A stretch of 64,000 nucleotides of DNA from Bursaphelenchus xylophilus. Its lineage: Eukaryota > Nematoda > Chromadorea > Rhabditida > Aphelenchoididae. Both the position numbers and the translations under genes were made by a program. Below are positions 55,635-64,000 of this stretch, in pieces. Numbering within the stretch: the stretch's first letter is position 1; each line of letters begins with the position of its first letter. A model generated the notes under the pieces. The model had not been told where the DNA came from. It made no database searches and worked only from the letters and a program-made list of their open reading frames with translations. The stretch is taken from NCBI GenBank assembly GCA_904066235.2, contig CAJFCV020000003.1:1488001-1552000 (forward strand), read 5' to 3'.

Positions 55635-56855
55635 ATTGATCGGGTCCTAGGATAACTTATCACCTATTTTGAGGTATTTTACATGTACTCACATCAATAA
55701 TGTATAGATAAAACTTACAGATATTTGTTTTTTTGCCGCAGTGGTCTTTTACCTGCTACAATAGCTCAAGGTCAATGAAACTAGGCTTAGAAATCGCTAA
55801 AATTAGAAAAAGTGGCTGTAAGTCCTCGCCAAGTCTCCGCCGAGTGTTCGCCTAGCATCCAACGGCTTTGCCAGGCCTCGTAGGCGCCTCCTACCACTTT
55901 TTTTGTGGTTCTCTACCTGTCCTATGCCTTATATCGGTCATTTTGTGTTGACCTGAACTGTTGTTGCCCTCCAGACGCGAAAAACTATATTGTAAAATAC
56001 GCTAAGCAACTATTTCTTTTACAGAATGAATGCTTCAAAAGTGGCCGTTTGGTCTTGCCGAAATTTGTTCCAACGTCAGAGTTTTCGGACGCGTATAGTG
56101 ACGGACCTGATCCAATGACAAAAAAACGTACCATTTTGCATCCGGGAAGGATCAAAAAATATAGCAAAACGCCTCCCTCTGCAACTAAAAAAACTCCGGT
56201 TTGAAGGGCGCGCCATTTCCCTCACACAAAAGCGTAGGCGCGCTTTTGAAGTCATAGTCTCTTCACTTGAAGAGGAAAGCATTTTGCTGCGTTTTTGATA
56301 CTTCCCGAATGCAAAATTGTACGTTTCTTGCCACTGGATCAGGTCCGTCACTGTACGCGTCCAAAAATTCTAAAGTTGGACCAAATTTCCGCAAGACCAA
56401 AAGGCCACTTTTGAAGCACTCCTTGTTTAAAATGTAGCGGCTAGAACGACGTATTTGACAGTATAATTTTTCGCGTCTGACCGTTTCGGATCAATAACAG
56501 TTCAGGTCAGCACAAAACGATCGATATAAGTCGAAGGACAGGCAGAGAATCACAAAAAAAAAGTTTTATATAGGAGGTGCCTACAAAGCCTGGCAATGCC
56601 GTTGGATGCAAGGCGAACGCTTGACGGAGATTTGGCGAAGACTTACAATACGACCACTTTCTCTAATTTTAGCGAGTGCTAAACCTAGTTTCATTGACCC
56701 TGAGCTATTGTAACAGGTAAAAGACCAAAGTTTGTGGCAAAAAACGAAGATCTGTAACTTTTATCTATACATTATTGATGTGAGTACATGTATAAAATAC
56801 CTCAAAATAGGTGATAAACTGTCCTAGGACCCGACCAATATTCTCATTTCTACTA
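55635..56855. mobile_element. Large foldback with MITE M2 at its centre
   Basis: Arms 55635-56095 and 56354-56855 are reverse complements along their whole length, for example GGGTCCTAGGATAACTTATC on the left matches the right end, and GGACGCGTA lies at the inner edge of both arms. The space between is filled exactly by an M2 element (56096-56353). A single arm of the same family is at 48640. Confidence 0.85.
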
Positions 56856-56912
56856 AAATCTCTCCGCGCATAGTGCATTTCTTACGTTTAAACGTCATTT
56901 CTATTTTCAGAC

Positions 56913-57540
56913 ATGGCCAATACTTCTTGGGTAATATTCTTGTTCTTTTTGGTTCAGCTCAGTCACGCCGCTTTTCAAAAACACCCTTCATACGACACCC
57001 CGGTGGAAATAATCAACCCACAATCGGATGAAGCCAAGGTAGGGTAAACTTTTCAATTTCCCAATAATTTTTTAGAATGTGGTTCGCGACGCCTTCAACT
57101 ACGTGAATACCAACATCTACCCGTCAAAGCCGCGCGCTTTGGTCCAAATTCTCGAAATTGCCAAACAGAACAGCAATGGGATCGATTATCAGATCCGTTT
57201 GGTTTTGGGGACCAGCCAGTGTCCCGATGGGAAGACGCAATTTTGTGGGCTCGGTCATATTGTTGATGTAGACGTGGTCTACATGTTCAGATCGTCGAAA
57301 AATTCAACGACCGAGCCTCGATTCCGGTTCCTTCAACTGAATCATGAGCGATGCCCGGCACCGATTCAGCATGCCGGCGCATTCGGCCAGAGTATGATCC
57401 CGATTCCCGGATTTGTGGTGGGACCAGTGCCAGTCAGCCAAAAAAGTGCGCCCGAAAGTTCGGCGCCCGGATTTGCGGCCGTCTCGAAAAGCAACGGGGC
57501 GCTTCAGGAGATCTTCGGCAATGGACCTCCGGGGCTGTAA
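56913..57540 (+). CDS. Small secreted protein, possibly cystatin-like fold, 196 aa
   Basis: Exons 56913-57038 and 57076-57540 (591 nt), phase 0. The start is two bases after TATTTTCAG, a likely trans-splice acceptor. Signal peptide MANTSWVIFLFFLVQLSHAA. Residues 43-110 (NVVRDAFNYVN, then ALVQILEIAKQNSNGIDYQI, then LVLGTSQC, CGLGHIVDVDVVY) follow a helix-then-strands plan with a C pair, reminiscent of cystatins, but the inhibitory QxVxG loop is absent. The tail is rich in P, G and S (about 135-196). If it is in the cystatin superfamily it is unlikely to be a classical protease inhibitor. Function not assigned. Confidence 0.65.
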
Positions 57541-57987
57541 ACCGCAAATCATATTTTAATTTCTGTTTGAAAAATTAGTGTAAAAATTAATTCAAGATAT
57601 TTTTAGTTATAAATCGTTTCATTTGCTTGGCTTTAGCTGTTTAAAAACCATTTTCTCACCTAAAATAAGGTCTAAAAAAGTGAAAATTTTGTCGAAAAAT
57701 CTCGTTTTTTGACTCTCAACAGCAAAGAAAAGCCACAATAATCCTGAAAATCATATTCCCTCAGGGTTTGACACTTTTATTTCCCGATTTTTATCCAAAA
57801 ATTTTTCGAAAATTAAAAATTTTTTTTAATTTTTATTTCAAATTCAACAAAATACGTCCCTAACAATCAAAAACAATATATATTTAAGCAAAAAAATCTT
57901 CTATTCAACTCCATTCCACCTATAAACCTAAAAAAATTCACTTTTTTGAGCCGAACTCTCAAAAAAAATGTACTTTAGACACTTTTT

Positions 57988-60908
57988 TCAATGTTTCAAA
58001 ACATTGATAAAAGCCTCTTTTGGGATGTTAATATTGCCAATGTTCTTTAGCCGCTCTTTGCCCTTTTTCTGATGTGACAATTTTTTGTTGAGCCGTTCCA
58101 TTCCGCCGCCGCCAAAGTTGCCCTTCAGCAGGCCCGTGAAGTCTTTTTTGTAGGCTTTTATGGTCGCCTGCGTTATGGCTTTTTGCGAGGTGCCGATTGT
58201 GGCCTGCAAATAGCATTTTCAGTCCTTTTACTCCGCTATCTCGCCATAAACACTCAAAATTCAACAAAAATTATATTATCCATGCCAAAAATTTGAAAGT
58301 CCCTACCTTGATGTTGACTTCATACAATTGGCGAGGAATTTCCTCTTTCAATCGGTTCATTAGGTCTTTGACTTTCTTCCTGACCAATAATGCGGGGCAT
58401 ATTAGGGAGAATTCATCGATTTGGCGATTATTTATTGAGACGTTCAACTTGACCAGATCCACTTCCTGAAACCCGTCGTATTCGTAGTCAAACGAGGCGT
58501 AGCCACTGAAAAATATTATACAAACTCTCAATACACCTTTTACAGTACCTTTTCACACCATTTCCGGCCTATAACCCACGAGAGAAACACTTGACCCCAA
58601 ATGTGTCAAGTGTTTCTCTTGGTCTCAAAAGGCGTTGCAGCCCCCAATTAAACTATCAAAAAGTGTTTACCTTGTAGTTTTCTTCAATCTCTCGAAGAAA
58701 TTGACCACAACTTCCGCCAATGGCACTCGATATTTGATGATCATTCGGCTTTCATCAATCGTATTTATATCGCCGCGCTCTCCTCTGGCTTCGCTACACA
58801 AGCCCGTCACTTGACTCATATATTCATTGGGGCATATAATCGTCAACTGCACCATTGGTTCCAAAAAATGATCGATATCCTGCACTTCAGCGGGGAATTT
58901 CGAAGGATCCGTTACGGAGATTTCTCCTTTTCCTTCGTATCTTCGCTTTCGTATCGAGTCATTGTCCTTTACTATGGCTTTATACTCCACTGAGGGTGCT
59001 GTGAGGATGACGTTTGCGTCGTATTCTTGGTCCAGACGTTGGCCAAAGACCTAAATTAATATCGATAAATTTGATGTCTAAAATAATATAAATGATAAAT
59101 AAATTACCATTTTCAGATAAAGAAATTGTTCAAAATTCAAATTTCAACCCAAAGCACACTATACATCGTTCAAAATTACAGTCAATTTGCGATGACAAGC
59201 CCGAGAGAAACACTTGACCAATTTTAGACAAGTCTTCCCCTCCTTTCTAAACTCACAAAAACCATCAAGAAACTGCTCACCTCCATGTGCAACATTCCCA
59301 AGAACCCAACCTTGAATCCCAAGCCCAACGCGATGCTCGAATCGGGTGAAATTTCCACCGATGGATCGTTTAGTGCCAATCTTTCCAGAGCTTGCTTCAA
59401 ATCTTCATAATCCGCCTGTTCCACCGGATAAAGTCCTGCATAAACTGTAGGTTTCATCGTCTTGAATCCAGGGAACGGTTGGACGTTCGACTTCTCCAAC
59501 TGCGCATCGTACAGAGTCTCTCCGACTGCGGCCTCCTTCACCGTCTTCATGGAGCAGACAATGTAGCCAACTTGGCCGGCGCTGAGGGTCTAAACGCAAA
59601 ATAAACCACGAAAAATGCAACTTACCGCCGCCTTGACCATATCTGGATGCATGATTCCAACCTCCGACACATCATATTCCATGCCGTTATGAAAAGATTT
59701 GATTTTTTGCCCAACAGAAATCTCCCCTTCTTTGACCAAAATCAACGCGATTGCACCGCGGAAATGCTCGAACCAAGAGTCAAAAATCAGCGCTCGAAAA
59801 GGCTTAGCTCGATCTGAAGTTGGTGCAGGAACTCTAGAAAATTTTGTATTATACTTGCCAACAGGTGAAAAAAATCCAAAAAAATGTTGATTCACTCACT
59901 TCTCAACGATTAAATCCAACACTCGATCGACGCCTAGACCCGTCTTCGCCGATATTCGAATAGCATCATCTTTGTTGAAGTCAAACAACGAGCAAAGTTG
60001 TTCATTTACAAGCTCAGGTTCAGCACCGGGAAGATCGATTTTGTTGATAACAGGTAAAATTACCAGATCATTCTCAAAGCCGAGCCAGAAATTGGCGACT
60101 GTTTGTGCTTGTACTCCCTAAAATTCAAGGAAAAATAAGAAAGCACTTACTGAATTTGCAGCCACCAATAACAACATCCCATCACAAGCCGCAAGACTCC
60201 TCGAGACCTCGAAACTGAAGTCAACGTGCCCAGGAGTGTCGATTAGATTGATTAGGTGGTCCTGAAAGTATTCAGAAAATTACTTAGACATACGTGGATG
60301 GAAAATAAAAAAAATATATTACCTTATATACCATGCTGCAAGTTTGAGCCTTCACGGTGATCCCTCGCTCTTGCTCCACCTGAAATTGATCTCATTAGCA
60401 GAGTTGAAACCTTAGCTAACTAATAAACACAAAGATTTTATCAAAAAATCTCATTTCCCAATCAAAAATTGAGTTTTCCTTATCTTCTCGATGTTCAGAG
60501 ATGGTGCAGATAGAATTCATCGAAAATACCTCTTTTTCATAGAAATTTTCAGCTATTTTAATCTTAAAATAAAGTCCACAAGTCCTTCCAACTCTCAAAC
60601 ACTTCGATTTGCCACTTTCAACCTAAAAAGTCAACAAAAAATCAAAATCTCACCTGAAGTTTGTCCAAAAACTGTTTCCTCTCATCTTTATCGATCACTC
60701 CGCATTGTTGAAGCAATCTATCAGCTAATGTACTCTTGCCATGATCTACATGAGCAACTATACTAAAATTCCTGATCTTCTCCGGTGTAAATTCACTCAA
60801 ATCGACTGTTTTATTCGGATCTGACCCTCGTATCGTCGCTTTTAAAGATGCTGGTCGTTTAAAATAAGGTGAGCTCCATCGTATGATACATACTCTTCGT
60901 AAAATCAT
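57988..60908 (-). CDS. guf1: Mitochondrial translation factor GUF1 (EF4/LepA), 650 aa
   Basis: Exons on minus: 60908-60654, 60379-60323, 60261-60151, 60117-59900, 59833-59626, 59589-59281, 59050-58671, 58505-58307, 58203-57988 (1953 nt). A GTPase that acts on mitochondrial ribosomes and promotes back-translocation. Evidence: P-loop AHVDHGKST (residues 52-60), [16 protein letters not shown] (112-116), NKID (166-169), GGIMHP-type [35 protein letters not shown], and a lysine-rich C-terminal LepA domain ([14 protein letters not shown]). The leader [19 protein letters not shown] is basic and lacks acids, as in mitochondrial targeting. An in-frame ATG at 61010 exists, but the intervening acidic sequence fits a presequence less well. 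Confidence 0.95.
58581..58619. repeat. GTCAAG-motif hairpin in GUF1 intron 7
   Basis: AGAGAAACACTTGAC and GTCAAGTGTTTCTCT form a 15-bp stem with a 9-base loop. The motif is the same as in introns of the secreted family; single copies also occur at about 59205-59235 in intron 6. Confidence 0.75.
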
Positions 60909-61501
60909 GTTGATCTGACCAGTTCCTGAGGAGGAATCTCCATTTCCATCGGGAAATCCGTCAAATTTTCGTTTGGAAAAATTATTTTTCAAGATATGAC
61001 GAAATGTCACAAAATTATTGGAAATTGTGACGAAGTGTCAAAACGTTATTGGAAATATATAAACTGCAAATTTGAATAATTGACGAAGTAGGACAACAAT
61101 TTTGAAGAATTGGGGACGATTTTAAAATGTGAATACATGAATTTTCCACGACGATATTGTCGTACTTTGTTCTTGTCACACCTTGACTTTAGAATTTTAA
61201 TTCCCTCCGCCTTATCTCTTTGTTCCAACCTAATCCGCTTTGATTCACCAGCTCACGTCGTACCTGTGGGTGTAAACAATCAAAATTCGGATTTGAATGT
61301 GATTATTGCGGATCGAAGAGGGCAGTTTTTTGTATAAAACAGTTTTGTGAATTTGAAAATTTGAATTTCAATTTGGTACACTCTTAGTTCGTAGGGTTGA
61401 GAGTTGCGTGGCATTCGCCAGTGTGGTCGGAAATGAAGTTTGACGGACTGTTTATGTGTTTTTGTGGCTTTATTTTTACGTTTTTGTAAGTTTTCATTAT
61501 T

Positions 61502-61654
61502 ACTCTGTCGGGAAAATAATGAAGAAAATGTCTCTGCGCTAATCGCATCGCTGAAGTGAAAAGTTATTTGAGTTTGTTGCGGCACAATTTATTTTTTCGG
61601 CGGTGGTGCTGTTTTTAATGCTACAGAAAACTCATTATTTTCCCGACAGACTGA
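61502..61654. mobile_element. MITE family M1
   Basis: Ends CTCTGTCGGGAAAATAATG and CATTATTTTCCCGACAGACTGA in part, flanked by TA. The DNA between GUF1 and this copy (60909-61501) shows no supportable gene and probably includes the GUF1 promoter. Confidence 0.75.
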
Positions 61655-61826
61655 TAGAGAGCTCTTTGATTTGCTTCTAATTGGTTTGAAGAGTTGTGTA
61701 GTTCAAGGACCGTTGAGTGTTTTTGAAAGTACACCCGAAACAGCTATTAAAAACAAGGGCAGTGTTGTCAAAAGTACCGTCCAACTGTACAACAGATTGC
61801 TAATATAAGTTTGTCGCAGAAAAATA

Positions 61827-62156
61827 TTAGGTTGTCCCACAAATAATGTCGTTTTCGAGAGGGGCAGTTTCCAAAGTCTATAAAAAATGTAAACGACAAT
61901 AAAATTCCCAATATTGCACCGTTTTGTAGCCGAGATCTCAAGCTTTCGTTCACGAATCGAGCTTTTTTCCATAATTTTGGAATGGCGCTAAATTACTGTA
62001 ATTTCACCCAAATATGTCAAATCTTACCTTGAACGAAGCCTTGTGATCCCGGCTACAAAATTGTGCGATATTGTGAAATTTTGTTGTTGTTTACGTTTTC
62101 TATGGACTTTGGACTCTACCCCTCTCGAAAACGACATTATTTGTGTGACAACCTAA
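61827..62156. mobile_element. Mariner-type MITE
   Basis: 330 bases with ends TTAGGTTGTCCCACAAATAA and complement, flanked by TA. A second mariner-like family, distinct from that at 33824. Subterminal inverted blocks extend inward about 130 bases. No transposase. Confidence 0.8.
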
Positions 62157-62829
62157 TATCTCGCCTTGTGACAGTCGCATCAAGTCTTCAGCCGTGGCTC
62201 GTCGTCACAAACCAATGATGGGCGATTTCGAGGCGCGACAAATCCATATTATGTGTTTTCCCGACAGAATGATCAAACAATTTTTGAAAATTTTTTGTAA
62301 TCTTTGCGTCGCAAAAATTTATGTTTTCTTTAGCTAAACTAAAATTGTGACTACGACTTTCTTTCTTGAATAAGGAAATGACACTGCGCCAAAAATGGAG
62401 ATCTTGTTTGTCATGCGCACTCCGCAAAACATCCTGTTTGAAACGGATAAACATGTAGTGCACAAGATTTTTGAACGCGCAGATTCAGCCCTAGGCCTAA
62501 CACAACAAGTTTTTTTTGACTTTTGCTAGAAAATACCGAGTTCAATTTTGATCATTTTCAAGACCAACCTCAATACTGCTTTAATTCAAAGTTCAAGTTC
62601 GACCTTTAGACATTGAAGCCCTCTATTATTCAAATCTATGTTCGAACAGGGTTTTTTGGGTCTTATCTTTTTTAATTTGTGCACAAACTTATCCATCAAC
62701 AAAGTTCAACTTGACCTTAAACTGCAATTCAACGTTCAAGTTTTTTTTTTCAACTTGGTGGGTTTGGGAACTTTAACATAAATTTGCCTTTTTTGGAGCC
62801 CGGTCCAAAAAGATTTTTTGACCACAGAG

Positions 62830-63270
62830 TAGGCATGGCTCCGGGCCGGGCTTTGCAAAATTTTGCGGCCCGGGCCGGGCCGACTAATTTCTCGGCCCGT
62901 CCCCGGGCTTTGATTTTTAGGCCCGGGCCGGCCCGGTTTTTTTGAAATCTGCGGTTTGCCCGGAAAAAAGGAAAAATAAACTTTTTCGACAGAATTTTTT
63001 ATTTTTTCGAACACACTGCTGATAGCGAACATAAGGTGACCTTATGTACCTAGGTTTTGCTAAATTTTTCTTTACATTTTGCGAAAATTTGCCATAATTT
63101 TCCTTTCATTTCCCGCTTTCTTTCTTTCCAACCTAGTATAAAAATTTTCCGGGCCGAACCGGGCCGGGCTTTCCAAATTTTCGAAGCCCGGGCCCGGGCC
63201 GGGCTTGGAGATTTCAGCCCGGGCCTGCGGCCCGGGCCGAGCCGGGCTGGCCCGGTTTGCAGCCATGGTT
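62830..63270. mobile_element. GC-rich MITE
   Basis: Ends TAGGCATGGCTCCGGGCCGG and GCCCGGTTTGCAGCCATGGT, flanked by ACCACAGAG at 62821-62829 and 63271-63279. Similar in style to the hAT-type element at 36326, with runs of CCCGGGCC, though the termini differ. Bases 62275-62820 and 63280-63852 hold no gene I can support. Confidence 0.7.
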
Positions 63271-63852
63271 ACCACAGAGGGTACCTCCCTCTTGTGCTTC
63301 CTGCCCCTTCCCTGCCCTAGAGCTATACCCCAGCTATTGCCCAATTACCTCCACCTCCCCTGCCTTATGCCCTGGGCTAATCTTTGCTCCGCCGCTTCTC
63401 CCAACTGCACCCAAAATCCGCTCGAATTCATAAATTCAAATGAACAACGTGGCGTCTCGGGAAAAAAGTGTCGACGTAGTCGGCTGATGAAAGCCGATAA
63501 TAAACGCCCTCTCTGCCCGAAATTTTGAGGGAAATGAAACTTTTTTTAATAAAACGCGACGGGATTTGTAGACCGAAAAGTAATCTCGCATCGTAGCGTG
63601 GCAAAAAGATAAATTTGTTGGTGTGTGTTGTTAGTCACTTGTTTTGAAAGTGTTTTCTATAGTTCAGATTTACGGGGGATTTTGTTGATCTTCCCACAAC
63701 GTGGATTGGATTTTGTGATCGAACGGGAAGTGCTCAAAGCTCGCGTGTTCTGAAAATTGCGTAGTTTTTAAAAGGATAGTACAGCTACTTTTTAATCACG
63801 CTTTTTACGGATTGGGGTACGAAATATGCAGAAAAGAACCTTGCTTGTTGTG

Positions 63853-64000
63853 TCAGTCTGTCGGGAAAATAATGAGCGCTCTGTCACATCCAAACTCGCC
63901 GATAAAATAAATTGTGTCGCGGCAAAATCAAACTCTACTTCATTTCAGCGACGTAATCTACGCAGCGACATTGCGCTGATTATTTTTCCGACGGACCGAT
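63853..64000. mobile_element. MITE family M1 at the window edge
   Basis: Left end TCAGTCTGTCGGGAAAATAA, right end ATTATTTTTCCGACGGACCGA reaching the last base of the window. Confidence 0.7.

Noticed and set aside
60909..61010. Earlier start for GUF1
   Set aside because: The added residues include an acidic, glycine/serine-rich stretch and an acceptor-like CTCCTCAG lies between; the downstream start gives a better mitochondrial leader. Not excluded.

Overview
This window looks like nuclear DNA of a nematode. All genes are interrupted by introns with GT donors and strong TTTTCAG-type acceptors, several start codons lie just downstream of an unpaired TTTTCAG or TTTTAG (the form of a trans-splice acceptor), and the intergenic DNA is AT-rich and crowded with small palindromic transposons. 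The species cannot be named from sequence alone.

Layout. 1-3243: transposon debris. 3244-37316: a tandem family of six paralogous 11-exon genes (copies A, B, C, D on minus, E on plus, F on minus). Each encodes a secreted cysteine-rich protein of about 670-685 residues that I do not recognise. A, B, C and F are open throughout. E has one nonsense codon just after the signal peptide. D is a deletion remnant lying head to head with E. Intron phases are identical in all copies, and the long introns are packed with a short motif (core GTCAAGTC) whose orientation flips, relative to transcription, around exons 7-8. 37761-38859 (minus): a small RING/treble-clef-like zinc protein. 39270-42190 (plus): an Mps1/TTK-like protein kinase. 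42191-50612: no host gene recognised; foldback elements, an interrupted mariner transposon and Tc1-like MITEs. 50613-53304 (plus): cytosolic NAD-dependent glycerol-3-phosphate dehydrogenase. 53305-56912: repeats only. 56913-57540 (plus): a small secreted, possibly cystatin-fold protein. 57988-60908 (minus): mitochondrial translation factor GUF1 (EF4/LepA). 60909-64000: MITEs.

The single-copy genes are unrelated housekeeping functions and do not form a pathway. The notable content is the secreted-protein cluster, its repeat-filled introns, and several families of palindromic elements that nest in each other, sit at the centres of larger palindromes, or carry tRNA-like sequences in their loops. 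Exon coordinates were assigned by eye from splice motifs, open frame, and agreement of exon lengths and phases among paralogues.
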